A DNA stretch of 64,000 nucleotides. Origin: Alphaproteobacteria bacterium (GTDB lineage Bacteria > Pseudomonadota > Alphaproteobacteria > RF32 > CAG-239). Position numbers and translations under genes: made by a program. Location: NCBI GenBank assembly GCA_017470165.1, contig JAFUEX010000001.1, positions 1 through 64,000 on the forward strand, in the 5' to 3' direction. Positions within the stretch are counted from its first letter, which is position 1. Each line of letters opens with the position of its first letter. The notes below the pieces were generated by a model. That model worked only from the letters and a program-made list of their open reading frames with translations, was not told the origin of the DNA and made no database searches. This document shows positions 1 to 10,070 of the stretch, one piece after another.

Positions 1-627
1 CGTGCAAAAGTAACATAAAAAATAAGGGTTACGCCAGCCTGTGGCTGTTTGGGCGTACAAAAGTAACGTAAAAAGAAATGTTTTTATGATGATGAGATGC
101 CTTATTCGCGAACTAAAGTCCGCTCAGGCATGACATTCCTTGGAGGGGTTTTTCATTATCCTGTCACCCCTTTTTCTGTGACGGAAGTCACAGAAAAATC
201 AGGGGTCTCACCGTCATAGTGCACTTTTAGTCATGAGACCGCTTATTCGCTCGTTCCTCGCTCAGCGGTGACAGCAAGAGGGAAGAAAGGAGAGGTCGGA
301 TAATAAAACAGGTAACAGGGAGAGGGAAAGGCTGAGTGACAGAGAAGAGGAGGGCTTTGTGACGAGGATAATCTGCGAAAAGAAGAGAAAAATTGACGGG
401 GTTTAAATGAAAAAAAACGCGGCTTATATATTTAAATGAAAAAGCCAACAGCTTATATTATGAGTATGATGCTGACAGTCAACTCCATCTGCGTATTGTG
501 ACTGGCGATTTTACCGCAGCTTATATATGAGCTGATGTCGGCGGCCGACAAAAATAGAGAATATCATAATAAATACCGCCTGAATGCAGGTAATAAACGG
601 AATATATTATATAATCAGGAGTGAATA
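1..627. other. Gene-free left flank upstream of tspO
   Basis: I see no convincing gene here. The only open frame of any size, on the minus strand at 227-448, is rich in Leu, Ser, Pro and Phe, matches no family I know and lies in repeat-like DNA. The stretch holds an imperfect direct repeat (1-21 and 53-73, both of the form CGTrCAAAAGTAACrTAAAAA) and a long hairpin at 166-206. The final part carries the ribosome binding site of tspO (AGGAG at 617-621). The window edge prevents saying whether the repeats belong to a larger element. Confidence 0.6.
166..206. repeat. Long inverted repeat (hairpin)
   Basis: An outer arm ACCCC (166-170) pairs with GGGGT (202-206). An inner, perfect 12-base arm TTTTTCTGTGAC (171-182) pairs with GTCACAGAAAAA (187-198) around a GGAA loop. 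It is not next to the end of a visible gene, so it may be a dispersed palindromic element rather than a terminator. Confidence 0.7.
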
Positions 628-1119
628 ATGAAAAAATTACTCAAATTTGCTTACGTTTTTGCCGTGGTGTTGCTGAGTGCTTATTTGAGTTCGGTGTTCA
701 GCCGCTATGGCACCAGAGGCTGGTATCAACTGCTGGACAAGCCGGATATTGTGCCGCCGGATTTTGTGTTTCCGATAATTTGGACATTGATTTATGCGCT
801 GATAATAGCGGCCACGTTTATTATGCTTAGCTATTCTAAGTCGTGGCGGCATAATTTGGCTAATGATTTGTTTTTAGCGCAGAGTTTTTTGCAGATTTTA
901 TGGTGCTATGCCTTTTTTGCTCACGGATATTTAGCTTTGGGGATGGTAATAATCATAATGCTTTTTATCGCGGTGCTGAAAATGACGCAGCTTTACTATC
1001 AACTTAATCAGTTAGCGGGATATTTGTTAGTGCCATATTGTTTGTGGCTGATGTTTGCTGCTGCGCTGAACGGAATTTATATTTGGGAATATGGAATGAA
1101 CGCCGTAATCGGCCGGTAA
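628..1119 (+). CDS. tspO: TspO/MBR-family membrane protein
   Basis: This 163-residue protein has about five predicted membrane segments, the size and layout of bacterial TspO (tryptophan-rich sensory protein, related to the mitochondrial peripheral benzodiazepine receptor). A family-typical stretch near residues 35-60 has a Trp, then KPD, then a double Pro, then VFP..WT..Y. TspO proteins bind tetrapyrroles and, in some alphaproteobacteria, modulate pigment or stress regulation. The substrate here cannot be told. The ATG start has a good AGGAG site 7 bases upstream. It stands alone ahead of alaS, with 134 bases between. Confidence 0.85.
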   Translation: MKKLLKFAYVFAVVLLSAYLSSVFSRYGTRGWYQLLDKPDIVPPDFVFPIIWTLIYALIIAATFIMLSYSKSWRHNLANDLFLAQSFLQILWCYAFFAHGYLALGMVIIIMLFIAVLKMTQLYYQLNQLAGYLLVPYCLWLMFAAALNGIYIWEYGMNAVIGR

Positions 1120-1253
1120 ATATGCAATAGTTGCCGTAATTATACGCTTAAGTAGCGGAAGAATTAAAAAAAACTCTTGCCAGAGTTAAGACGAGGCTGT
1201 ATGCTTCAAACAGAAGTTTTTTAATTTTTTTTGATGCAGGTATATAACGACAA

Positions 1254-3872
1254 ATGATTACGGTTAATGAAATTCGCTCAACATTTTTGAAATATTTTGA
1301 AAAGCAGGGACATAAAATTCTGCCTTCTTCATCGCTGGTGCCCAATAATGACCCGACCTTGATGTTTACAAACTCCGGTATGGTACAGTTTAAGAATATT
1401 TTTACCGGCAATGAGACTGCGGCCTTTAAGCGAGCGACCACTTCGCAAAAGTCGGTGCGCGCCGGCGGCAAGCACAATGATTTGGATTCGGTTGGGTATG
1501 ATGTGCGGCATCACACGTTTTTTGAGATGCTGGGCAATTTTTCGTTTGGTGATTATTTCAAGGACGAAGCGATTGCTTTTGCTTGGGAGCTGGTAACCAA
1601 AGAATTCGGCATTCCCAAGGACAAATTGGCGGTGACCTACTATGCCACAGATGAAGTTTCGCGCGATATATGGCGCAAGGTTTCCGGTTTGCCGGAAGAT
1701 AGGATTATCCCGATTGCCACCAAAGACAACTTTTGGCAGATGGGGGATACGGGGCCTTGCGGTTATTGTTCGGAAATTTTTTATGACCACGGCGAACAAG
1801 TGTGGGGAGGACTCCCCGGTACACCGGAAGAAGACGGTGACCGTTGGATAGAAATTTGGAATCTGGTGTTTGATGAATTTGAAGATTTGCCCGATGGCAG
1901 TCGGATTCCCTTAAAACAACGTTGTATTGATACCGGTATGGGATTAGAGAGAATTGCCGCTATTTTGCAAGGAGTACATTCAAATTACGACATTGATTTG
2001 TTTCGCAACCTGATTAAGGCAATTGCCGATATGGCTAATTCTGATCCAAACGGTGAGCTTAAGTCGTCGCATAATGTGATTGCCGATCACCTGCGCTCAA
2101 TGGCTTTTTTGATTGCTGACGGTGTACTGCCCTCGAATGAAGGACGCGGCTATGTATTGCGCCGAATTATGCGCCGCGCGATGCGCCATGTACACTTGTT
2201 GGGAGTAAAGGAGCCGATGATTTATAAGCTGTTGCCTGCGCTGCAGGCGGAGATGGGCGAGGCTTATCCCGAGTTATACCAAGCTCAAGCTCTGATAAGC
2301 GACACTATTCAAAGTGAGGAAATGCGCTTTATTAAGACAATGGAAAACGGGCTGCGGCTGTTGGATGAGGAGACCGCTTCAATGGGTGAGGGCGATACTC
2401 TGAGCGGTCGGACGGCGTTTAAGTTGTATGACACTTATGGTTTTCCGCTGGATATGACACAAGATGCCTTAAAGTTGCGCAAAATAAAGGTTGATGAAGA
2501 AGGATTTAAGACCGCGATGGATGAACAAAAGGCGGCCGCGCGCAAGAATTGGGCGGGCTCGGGCGATGCCGGAACCGAAAAAGTATGGTTCGAGCTGCAA
2601 GACAAGCTGGGCAGTAATGAGTTTTTAGGATATAATACTTTGAGCACTGATGGCGTGGTCACGGCCTTGGTGCAATCTGGCAAGGTCGTTGATGAGGTAG
2701 AAAAAGGCGAGTTTTGCCTTTTGGTTAATCAAACGCCGTTTTATGCCGAAATGGGCGGTCAGGTAGGTGATATCGGCCGGATAAGCAATGCCGGAATGAG
2801 CGCGCGCGTGGTGGACACCAAGAAAAAATGCTTGGGCTTGCACGTGCATATTTGTCAAATGGAAAATGGCAAGATTAAGATAGGCGATGCGGTAAGTCTG
2901 CAAGTTGATCCCGATAATCGCGCCAATATCCAAGGCAATCATACGGTTACGCATTTGTTGCATAAGGCTTTGCAGGAGAAGTTCGGCGCCAATGTGACGC
3001 AAAAGGGGTCGTATGTTGCGGCGGATAGGATGCGGTTTGACATCGCTTATAACAAGCAGATAAGCACGGATGAGCTGCACGAGCTAGAAAATCGCGTGAT
3101 TGAGATGATACGTGCCGATTATCCGGTAACTACCAAATTGATGAGCAAAGATGAGGCCGTTAACAGCGGAGCTATGGCATTATTTGGTGAAAAATACGGC
3201 GATGAGGTGCGCGTGGTGTGTGTTGGCGATGGAGTTTCCAGCGAGTTGTGCGGAGGAACTCACGTGAAGCATACCGGCGAAATCGGCGGATTTTGTATTT
3301 TGTCGGATTCGGCTATTGCCGCCGGTGTAAGACGTTTGGAATGTGTCAGCGGTTATGGCGCGGCCGAACACACCCGCGAGCTGGAAGATAAAGTGCGTGC
3401 ATTGGGTGCCCTGTTGAAAACAGGTGCCGCGGATTTAGAAAATCGGGTGAACGCATTACTGAATGCCAACAAAGAGCTGGAGACTAAAGTTTTTGAGCTG
3501 AAAAAGCAGCTTGCCTCCGGTGGCAGCGGAACCAATGATATGGAGCAAATCGGCGAAGTGAGGTTGATTGCCAAGACCCTGAGCGATATATCGCCCAAAG
3601 AGATGAAAGCGGTAGCCGACGAATTTAAGAACCAATATTCGGAAAAGTTGGTGGTCGCGCTGTTGGCGGCCAATGGAGGCAAGTCCTCGGCTGTTATCGC
3701 AGTCAGTGACGATTTGAAAGACCGGTATTCGGCTGTCGATTTGGTAAAGGTTGTGGCACCGCATTTGGGGGCGCAAGGCGGCGGCGGACGCGCTGATATG
3801 GCACAGACCGGCGGCAGCGATACAGAACATTTTGCCGAGGCGGTTGCGGCTGTCAGACAGCGGCTGGCTTGA
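1254..3872 (+). CDS. alaS: Alanyl-tRNA synthetase
   Basis: Full-length (872 aa) class II alanyl-tRNA synthetase, a cytosolic enzyme that charges tRNA-Ala. The N-terminal catalytic core begins with the usual ..EIRSTFLKYFEKQGH.. block. The editing domain has HTVTH near residue 563 and CGGTH near residue 666, which together form the zinc/editing site. The C-terminal DHHA1 domain contains the glycine-rich GAQGGGGR motif near residue 840. The ribosome binding site before the ATG is weak (GCAGG). A terminator-like hairpin follows, so it appears monocistronic. Confidence 0.97.
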   Translation: MITVNEIRSTFLKYFEKQGHKILPSSSLVPNNDPTLMFTNSGMVQFKNIFTGNETAAFKRATTSQKSVRAGGKHNDLDSVGYDVRHHTFFEMLGNFSFGDYFKDEAIAFAWELVTKEFGIPKDKLAVTYYATDEVSRDIWRKVSGLPEDRIIPIATKDNFWQMGDTGPCGYCSEIFYDHGEQVWGGLPGTPEEDGDRWIEIWNLVFDEFEDLPDGSRIPLKQRCIDTGMGLERIAAILQGVHSNYDIDLFRNLIKAIADMANSDPNGELKSSHNVIADHLRSMAFLIADGVLPSNEGRGYVLRRIMRRAMRHVHLLGVKEPMIYKLLPALQAEMGEAYPELYQAQALISDTIQSEEMRFIKTMENGLRLLDEETASMGEGDTLSGRTAFKLYDTYGFPLDMTQDALKLRKIKVDEEGFKTAMDEQKAAARKNWAGSGDAGTEKVWFELQDKLGSNEFLGYNTLSTDGVVTALVQSGKVVDEVEKGEFCLLVNQTPFYAEMGGQVGDIGRISNAGMSARVVDTKKKCLGLHVHICQMENGKIKIGDAVSLQVDPDNRANIQGNHTVTHLLHKALQEKFGANVTQKGSYVAADRMRFDIAYNKQISTDELHELENRVIEMIRADYPVTTKLMSKDEAVNSGAMALFGEKYGDEVRVVCVGDGVSSELCGGTHVKHTGEIGGFCILSDSAIAAGVRRLECVSGYGAAEHTRELEDKVRALGALLKTGAADLENRVNALLNANKELETKVFELKKQLASGGSGTNDMEQIGEVRLIAKTLSDISPKEMKAVADEFKNQYSEKLVVALLAANGGKSSAVIAVSDDLKDRYSAVDLVKVVAPHLGAQGGGGRADMAQTGGSDTEHFAEAVAAVRQRLA

Positions 3873-3886
3873 GTAAAATCGGTATA

Positions 3887-3928
3887 GCAAAAAAGGCGGA
3901 AAAGAAAATTTCCGCTTTTTGTTTTTTT
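3887..3928 (+). terminator. Probable Rho-independent terminator of alaS
   Basis: An A-rich arm with GGCGGAAA pairs with TTTCCGC, followed by runs of T (CTTTTTGTTTTTTT). The stem has one bulged base. It lies 15 bases after the alaS stop. Confidence 0.7.
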
Positions 3929-4067
3929 GCCAAACAATAAGAATGACGGCAGATAGACGCTAAATTGTTCATAGTTTCTCCAAAGTGCCTACTTTACACC
4001 GCCGTAAGCCGTGGTATATTGCAAGAAACGAACTGGTTTTAATCGAATTTAAGTAAAGGATGAGCTG

Positions 4068-6245
4068 ATGATGCGGGATTTTGTGCGCTTTTGCCTGAGA
4101 TGTATGTTCAGATTGTTTAAGGTGCGGTTTGATATGCGGTTTGATATCAATAAACTGCCGCAAAAAGGGGTGTATATTTCTAACCACGTGTCTTATATTG
4201 ATCCGGTGGTTTTGTTTGCTTTTTTGCCGGGGAATCCGATTTTTGCCTTGCACGGACAATTGCATCGCAACCCGTGGATAAGGTTTTTTATGAAAACAGC
4301 GGATGTTATGGAATACGGCAATTTGGATGTGCCGGATTTGAAGCATTTGATTGAGCGGGTTAATTCCGGAAGATTATGTGTTATATTTCCCGAGGGGAGG
4401 ATGACCACCAACGGTAATATTATGAAAATTTATGAATCTGCGGGCCTGATTGCCGACAAAACTAATTCGCCGGTGATACCGATTTGGATTAACGGCCTGC
4501 AATACTGTCGCTATTTTTCCAAAACCGGTTCACGGCTGCCGCATCGCTATTTTCCCAAGGTGAAAATTGTAGTTAAAGAGCCTCAGCCCCTGAAGCTGAA
4601 AGAGGGATTGCGGCACCAGCGCAACCATATTTCCAATGAGATTTATATGATTATGCGCGAGATGGCTTTTGAGTCTATGTACGACCCGAAGTTGACCGTG
4701 TTTACTCAACTGATTAAGGCGGCCAAAATTCATGCGAAAAAATGCTGCGGTTTTGTGCGGCCGAAAGTGTTGGAAGATATCGCTCGTAAGCCCAAGAGTT
4801 TTAAGGATATTATGTTAGGCGCCTATGTTTTGGGAAGATATCTGGCCAAGCAATCAAAAGATAAAGAGGCAATCGGTATTATGTTGCCCAATTCGGTGGC
4901 GGCGATATGCACGTTTTTCGGGCTGAATGCCTATGGGCAGGTACCGGTGATGTTGAATTTTTCTGCCGGTGTGCAAAATATTATCAGTGGAATTAAAACC
5001 ACCTTAGTCAAAAAGGTAGTAACCTCGAAAATGTTTGTAAAAAAGGCAGGATTGGAAGCCGTAGTTCAGGCAATTAAGGATGCAGGATTTACGGTGATTT
5101 ATTTGGAAGAGGTTGCCAAAAAGATATCGCTGCCGGCCAAGCTGTTGGCCTATATGCAATATAAGGTTAAATATGTGCCGTATAAAGCGACCCCTGATGA
5201 CCGTGCGGTGATTTTGTTTACCTCGGGGTCGGAAGGAGCCCCCAAGGCGGTAGTGTTGACCAATCGCAACGTGATTGCCAATGTTTGGCAGATTGCCACG
5301 TTTGAGACCCTTAACCGTACTGATGTGGTGATGAACTCAATGCCGATTTTCCACAGCTTCGGTTTGGTGTTGGGCACATTATATGCACTTTATCAGGGAG
5401 CGAAGGTGTTTTTGTATCCGTCGCCGCTGCATTTTCGCGTAATCAGCGATTTGCTTTATGAAATAGGGGCTACGGTGATGATAGGTACGGATACGTTTTT
5501 CAGAAGCTATGCCAAAATCGCTCACCCGCTTGATTTTGGATCATTACGATTGTGTTATGCCGGCGCCGAGGGAGTTAAGCTCGACACGCGTAATTTGCTT
5601 AATGAACGTTTGGGAGCGCGCCTGATGGAGGCTTACGGTACAACCGAATGTTCGCCGGCGGTAGCGGGCAACAATATGGTGTTTAACAAGTTTGGCACCA
5701 TCGGCAAGCTCTGTCCTGGGATGGAATGTCGGCTGGAAAAAGTTGACGGCATTGAGAACGGCGGCGAGCTGGTGGTTAAAGGGCCGAATGTGATGGCGGG
5801 ATATATTTTGGCAGATGAGCCGGGGGTTTTGGTCGAGCCGCACAACGGCTGGTATCATACCGGCGATGTGGTGGAGATTGATGAAATCGGCTTCATTCGC
5901 ATCAAAGACCGAATTAAACGCTTTGCTAAAATCGGCGGTGAAATGGTGTCGCTGAAAGCGGTGGAAAATATGATTTGCAAAGCCTATGAGGGCAAAGATG
6001 AATTTTGCTGCGGGGTGGTGGCAATTCCGCACGAAAACAAAGGCGAGCAAATTGTCGTGGTTACCAACGAGTCGAGTTTGACCACGGAAACCTTGCGCGA
6101 GTTCGTTAAACAGAACGGTTATCCAGAGCTTTATATGCCGAGAGTTATTTTGCATCGGGATAAAATACCCACCTCGGCAACCGGCAAGGTGGACAATGTG
6201 ACACTGAAAAAAGAAGTTATGGCCGAGCTGAACAAGGCGGCCTGA
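4068..6245 (+). CDS. aas: Bifunctional acyltransferase / acyl-ACP synthetase (Aas-like)
   Basis: The 725-residue length and domain order match E. coli Aas, which re-acylates lysophosphatidylethanolamine at the inner membrane using an acyl-ACP it makes itself. The N-terminal PlsC/LPLAT domain (about residues 20-200) shows the H-x4-D motif at about H39-D44 and FPEGRM near residue 107. The C-terminal ANL (AMP-binding) domain shows FTSGSEGAPK near residue 383, EAYGTTE near 525 and YHTGDV near 598. The extreme C-terminus has the usual catalytic lysine context (TSATGKV). Two adjacent ATGs (4068 and 4071) are possible starts. It is convergent with the PH-domain gene, with a shared terminator between. 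Confidence 0.88.
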   Translation: MMRDFVRFCLRCMFRLFKVRFDMRFDINKLPQKGVYISNHVSYIDPVVLFAFLPGNPIFALHGQLHRNPWIRFFMKTADVMEYGNLDVPDLKHLIERVNSGRLCVIFPEGRMTTNGNIMKIYESAGLIADKTNSPVIPIWINGLQYCRYFSKTGSRLPHRYFPKVKIVVKEPQPLKLKEGLRHQRNHISNEIYMIMREMAFESMYDPKLTVFTQLIKAAKIHAKKCCGFVRPKVLEDIARKPKSFKDIMLGAYVLGRYLAKQSKDKEAIGIMLPNSVAAICTFFGLNAYGQVPVMLNFSAGVQNIISGIKTTLVKKVVTSKMFVKKAGLEAVVQAIKDAGFTVIYLEEVAKKISLPAKLLAYMQYKVKYVPYKATPDDRAVILFTSGSEGAPKAVVLTNRNVIANVWQIATFETLNRTDVVMNSMPIFHSFGLVLGTLYALYQGAKVFLYPSPLHFRVISDLLYEIGATVMIGTDTFFRSYAKIAHPLDFGSLRLCYAGAEGVKLDTRNLLNERLGARLMEAYGTTECSPAVAGNNMVFNKFGTIGKLCPGMECRLEKVDGIENGGELVVKGPNVMAGYILADEPGVLVEPHNGWYHTGDVVEIDEIGFIRIKDRIKRFAKIGGEMVSLKAVENMICKAYEGKDEFCCGVVAIPHENKGEQIVVVTNESSLTTETLREFVKQNGYPELYMPRVILHRDKIPTSATGKVDNVTLKKEVMAELNKAA

Positions 6246-6250
6246 CAAAT

Positions 6251-6285
6251 AAAAACCTCCTCTTAAGCCGAGAGGAGGTTTTTGG
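6251..6285. terminator. Bidirectional terminator between aas and the PH-domain gene
   Basis: A perfect 13-base stem, AAAAACCTCCTCT / AGAGGAGGTTTTT, with a 7-base loop. A/T tracts on both sides let it act for the two convergent genes. Confidence 0.92.
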
Positions 6286-6293
6286 TATAATCT

Positions 6294-6839
6294 CTAGTAA
6301 TATCTTTCGGCAGAGCGCGCTTGGTCAAACGAACGGTTTTGCCGATAGTACGAGCTTTGGCGCAGGATGTCTTCCACCTGCGATTTTATCCACCAAGGGG
6401 CATAAACCTTGCGGAACACCACTTTAGAAGTACCGGTGCCGGAAAACAAAATGTCGCCATAGTTTAGAATGCGCCCCATAATCGACTGACGCACGCTTAC
6501 CGCCTCAATACGGTCGTTAACCAGTTCCTCGGTGCGCACGTTCAAAACTCCGATTTTGTAAACCACACGATAGTTGGTAACCGCCATTTCTACCGACATA
6601 TTGCGGACAAAAACCCACATAATGCGCAGCAATATCAACAAGCCGACCACGCGCTCGGTAAGCTCAAACATACCGCGCATCTCGCGGCTGTAATCAATGA
6701 ATGGAGCCATAAAGTGACAAAACAAAATATAGAGCAATGAGAGTTGAAAATAGGTGTCGATATAAACTGCCCAGTGTAATTTCGGTGCCATAAGCACTTC
6801 TTCGTCGAGCTGTAGGGTATTTTGAACATAATCGCGCAT
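6294..6839 (-). CDS. Bacterial PH-domain (bPH2/DUF304-like) membrane protein
   Basis: This 181-residue protein has two hydrophobic segments (about residues 30-50 and 60-85) followed by a bacterial pleckstrin-homology-like domain. The family pattern is visible: ..VTNYRVVYKIGVL.. then a region ending ..R.EAVSVRQSIMG.ILNYGD.. and ..G.G. The domain is common in YdbS/YdbT-type membrane proteins, whose exact role is unclear. It is transcribed toward aas. No operon partner is visible, and asnS is divergent. Confidence 0.75.
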   Translation of the reverse strand: MRDYVQNTLQLDEEVLMAPKLHWAVYIDTYFQLSLLYILFCHFMAPFIDYSREMRGMFELTERVVGLLILLRIMWVFVRNMSVEMAVTNYRVVYKIGVLNVRTEELVNDRIEAVSVRQSIMGRILNYGDILFSGTGTSKVVFRKVYAPWWIKSQVEDILRQSSYYRQNRSFDQARSAERYY

Positions 6840-7112
6840 GGGTTGAGTGTCCTTTTAACTAAAGTTGCGATTGTGCGGAAATTTTACAATATTATGATTA
6901 AATGTCAATGCTGTTTCTAAACCTTTGTAGCCGCAAATTAGAAATGGCTTGCCGCACGGAAAAATAAGGCGACATCCCCCCCCCAACCGCATAAGTAAGA
7001 TTAATCAAAAATGTCGTATTCCCAGCTTGGAAGAACGTACTGGACATTAGATAAAATTTGTTGTAGGGTGTAGCCAATTGTGCAAAAATTTTTCTTAAAG
7101 GTATGAGTAAAA

Positions 7113-8501
7113 ATGATAAAAAGAACTAAAGTTGTCGACTTATTGAAGGCAGAAGCTCCCTTGAGCGAGGTTTTGGTGAAAGGATGGGTGAGAACTCGCC
7201 GTGATGCTAAAGAATTTTCTTTTGTGGAAATTAACGACGGGTCTTGCTTGAAAAACCTGCAGGTTATTGCCAATAACACCTTGCCCGAATATGAAGCGGT
7301 GAAAAAGCTGTCGACCGGTTCATCGGTGGCGATTGAAGGCGCCTTGGTGCCCTCGCAGGGCGGCAGTCAGCAATTTGAGCTGGTAGCTTGCAAAATCGAG
7401 GTTTATTCTTATGCTCCCGATGATTATCCGCTGCAAAAAAAGAAACACACCGACGAATATTTGCGCACCATTGCCCACCTGCGTCCCCGCTCCAACAAAT
7501 ATGGTGCGGCTTTTCGCGTGCGTTCGGAGTTGTCGTTTGCCATTCACAAGTTTTTCAATGAGCGCGGGTTCCGCTATGTTCACACGCCGATTATTACCGG
7601 CTCTGATTGCGAAGGCGCCGGCGAGATGTTTCAGGTTACTACTTTGGACTTGAACAATATTCCGCGCACTGCTCAGGGGGTGGTGGATTATTCCAAGGAC
7701 TTTTTCGGCAAGCCGGCACATTTGACGGTTTCCGGTCAACTCAACGGCGAGATGTATGCTTGCGCTTTGGGCGATATTTATACTTTCGGCCCTACTTTCC
7801 GCGCCGAAAATTCCAACACCACCCGCCATGCTGCCGAGTTTTGGATGATTGAGCCGGAGATGGCTTTTGCCGATATTCACGATGATATGGATGTGGCCGA
7901 GGATATGGTTAAATATTGTATTCGCCACGTGATGGAAAATTGCGCTGATGATTTGGCGCTGTTTGACCGTTTTGTCGAGGCCGGATTGCTGGACAAGCTC
8001 AACAATATCCTCAACAACGGATTCGCTCGCATTACCTATGCTGAGGCAATTGATATTATGCAAAAATCCGGCAAAAAATTTGAATATGCGCCGGAATTCG
8101 GCATTGATATGCAAACCGAACACGAGCGTTTCTTGGCCGAGGAACATTTTAAGCGTCCGGTTATTGTCCGTGATTATCCCAAGGAAATTAAGGCTTTTTA
8201 TATGCGTCTTAACGATGACGGGCGCACGGTTGCGGCAATGGATGTCTTAGTCCCCGGTATTGGCGAACTTATCGGCGGGTCGCAGCGCGAAGAACGCTTG
8301 GATGTGCTCACCCGCCGTATTCAGGAATTGGGGATGGATATCAAAGATTACGAATGGTATTTGGATTCGCGCCGCTTTGGTTCGGTACCTCACGCCGGAT
8401 TCGGTTTGGGGTTTGAACGGATGATGATGTTGATAACCGGTATCGGCAATATCCGCGACACCATACCTTTCCCCCGCACTCCCAAATCTATTAGTTTTTA
8501 G
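7113..8501 (+). CDS. asnS: Asparaginyl-tRNA synthetase
   Basis: A class IIb aminoacyl-tRNA synthetase of 462 residues that charges tRNA-Asn in the cytosol. An N-terminal OB-fold anticodon-binding domain (about 1-110) precedes the catalytic core. Class II motif 2 is represented by ..[11 protein letters not shown].. near residue 230, and motif 3 by [10 protein letters not shown] near residue 433. The ending with IPFPRTP is characteristic of AsnS. The context upstream of motif 2 ([16 protein letters not shown]) also favours AsnS over AspS. The next gene starts 9 bases downstream. Confidence 0.96.
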   Translation: MIKRTKVVDLLKAEAPLSEVLVKGWVRTRRDAKEFSFVEINDGSCLKNLQVIANNTLPEYEAVKKLSTGSSVAIEGALVPSQGGSQQFELVACKIEVYSYAPDDYPLQKKKHTDEYLRTIAHLRPRSNKYGAAFRVRSELSFAIHKFFNERGFRYVHTPIITGSDCEGAGEMFQVTTLDLNNIPRTAQGVVDYSKDFFGKPAHLTVSGQLNGEMYACALGDIYTFGPTFRAENSNTTRHAAEFWMIEPEMAFADIHDDMDVAEDMVKYCIRHVMENCADDLALFDRFVEAGLLDKLNNILNNGFARITYAEAIDIMQKSGKKFEYAPEFGIDMQTEHERFLAEEHFKRPVIVRDYPKEIKAFYMRLNDDGRTVAAMDVLVPGIGELIGGSQREERLDVLTRRIQELGMDIKDYEWYLDSRRFGSVPHAGFGLGFERMMMLITGIGNIRDTIPFPRTPKSISF

Positions 8502-8510
8502 CGAGGGCTG

Positions 8511-9050
8511 ATGATAAAAAAAATGCTGTTCTTTGCCGGTGTCGGGTTGCTTGCAACGCAAGCGGCTTGGGGCGCTGAAGAGGCCGAAGAGCTTAATGCT
8601 TTCGGTTTTCCCGAGCATAGTTTGGTCGCGGTGATTGATAATTCGACATCACAGCCGCAAATCGGCAAAAGTGCGATGCTTCCCGATTGCACTACCCATT
8701 CCTTGGCATCGCAGGCAAGTCAGACGCTCCAGCCTTATGCCGACCGCGATGGCGATTCCATTATCAGTAAGCGCCGACGTGACTTGATATTGAAAAACAT
8801 TAAAAATTTTTCTCCGGTAGATGCTAATAACTTGGATTTGGAGCAGGATGCAGTGGTTGCTGACCGTTTGATGGAGCTAAAAATCAACGAGCACATCCCT
8901 CGTGAAGATGTCAAAGTCTGTCGCAGTAACAATGTTTTTCTCCAAAGCAACGTTTATTTGTTAATGTATTTTGTCGATGATGCGGTAAAAGTTGAGGTGC
9001 TTAATTTTCCATCGGATAAACGGCCGCAGTTTGTATTTCAGCAAAATTAA
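8511..9050 (+). CDS. Hypothetical exported protein
   Basis: This 179-residue protein starts with a Sec-type signal peptide: two Lys, a hydrophobic core, then ..AAWGA as a likely cleavage site near residue 22. The mature part is acidic and polar, without a domain I recognise. It has two Cys (near residues 60 and 138) that could form a periplasmic disulfide. It follows asnS by 9 bases and probably shares its transcript, although no functional link is evident. Confidence 0.6.
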   Translation: MIKKMLFFAGVGLLATQAAWGAEEAEELNAFGFPEHSLVAVIDNSTSQPQIGKSAMLPDCTTHSLASQASQTLQPYADRDGDSIISKRRRDLILKNIKNFSPVDANNLDLEQDAVVADRLMELKINEHIPREDVKVCRSNNVFLQSNVYLLMYFVDDAVKVEVLNFPSDKRPQFVFQQN

Positions 9051-9141
9051 TCCTATATTAGGTATTGCAAAATAATAAAAATGCGGCTATGATACGCCCT
9101 CGTTAATTCGGTAGCGGCAATTTAAGAAAAGGGGATATTTT

Positions 9142-10038
9142 TTGAGCGAAAATAAAGGTCTGGTCGTTCGTAAATGCAACCTTCCTGCAGTGGTAGGCGA
9201 TAATTCGCTGAGTGCCTATTTGGATAAAATCAAAACCTTTCCGGTATTGAGTGAGGAACAGGAAAATTCTTTGTTGCAGGATTTGCATCGGCACGGTGAT
9301 ATGCGGGCAGCGCAGGTTTTGGTGACATCCCATTTGCGGCTGGCCGCTAAGATTGCTATGACTTATCGCAATTATGGTCTGCCGATGTCCGACATTATAT
9401 CCGAGGCCAATATCGGCTTGATGCAAGCTGTCAAAAAGTTTGACGTAACCAAAAAAGTGCGGCTGGCAACTTATGCTGTTTGGTGGATAAAAGCCGCCAT
9501 CAATGATTATATTCTGCGCTCGTGGTCATTGGTCAAAATCGGCACCAGCGCCGCCCAGAAGAAACTTTTTTACAATCTTAAGCGTATTAAGGCGCGTTTG
9601 GGGCTCTATGATAATAAAGCTCTGGCTCCGCAAGAGGTCAAAGCCATTGCCCGCGAGCTGGTGGTGGATGAGGCTGATGTTAAAGAGATGAACGGGCGTC
9701 TCTCCGGCGATACATCGCTCAATGTTGCTATCTCCGATGATGACGATTCCGGCGAGCGAATTGATATGCTGGTGGATAAAAGCCAAAATATTGAGGAACG
9801 ATTGGCTTTAGCACAGGAAAATGCCTATAAAACAGCGGTTATGCGGCAATGTTTGGCGCAGTTGAGCGAGCGCGAGCAATATGTCATCAAAAATCGCCTG
9901 CTGACCTCAACCCCCAAGACTTTGGGCGAAATGGGTGAGGAACTGGGAGTGAGCCGCGAGCGCATCCGACAGATTGAAGAGGCTTCGATAAAAAAACTTA
10001 AAGAGTTGGTTTTGCTTGCAATTTCGGTAAAAAAGTAA
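9142..10038 (+). CDS. rpoH: RNA polymerase sigma factor RpoH (sigma-32 type)
   Basis: A 298-residue sigma-70-family factor. Region 2 is clear (..SHLRLAAKIAMTYRN.. through ..TYAVWWIKAAINDYI..), followed by an RpoH box (QKKLFYNLKR, near residue 135) that distinguishes heat-shock sigma factors. Region 4 has the DNA-binding helix-turn-helix (LGVSRERIRQIE) near residue 272. RpoH directs transcription of heat-shock genes; clpB, 3 kb downstream, is a typical target of the family. The start is TTG with an AAGGGG site upstream; no better ATG is present. Confidence 0.93.
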   Translation: MSENKGLVVRKCNLPAVVGDNSLSAYLDKIKTFPVLSEEQENSLLQDLHRHGDMRAAQVLVTSHLRLAAKIAMTYRNYGLPMSDIISEANIGLMQAVKKFDVTKKVRLATYAVWWIKAAINDYILRSWSLVKIGTSAAQKKLFYNLKRIKARLGLYDNKALAPQEVKAIARELVVDEADVKEMNGRLSGDTSLNVAISDDDDSGERIDMLVDKSQNIEERLALAQENAYKTAVMRQCLAQLSEREQYVIKNRLLTSTPKTLGEMGEELGVSRERIRQIEEASIKKLKELVLLAISVKK

Positions 10039-10070
10039 TATAATGGAAAATTATAACGGAGATAGTTCTT

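Noticed and set aside
227-448. Minus-strand open frame of 73 residues upstream of tspO
   Set aside because: Low-complexity Leu/Ser/Pro/Phe composition in repeat-like DNA, with no ribosome binding site and no family.
5544-6248. Open frame of 234 residues antisense to aas
   Set aside because: A shadow of the acyl-ACP synthetase domain; rich in His, Phe and Asn and without a start signal.
6976-6984. C9 tract as a phase-variable switch
   Set aside because: It lies in a spacer between divergent genes more than 120 bases from either start, and not in a clear promoter.
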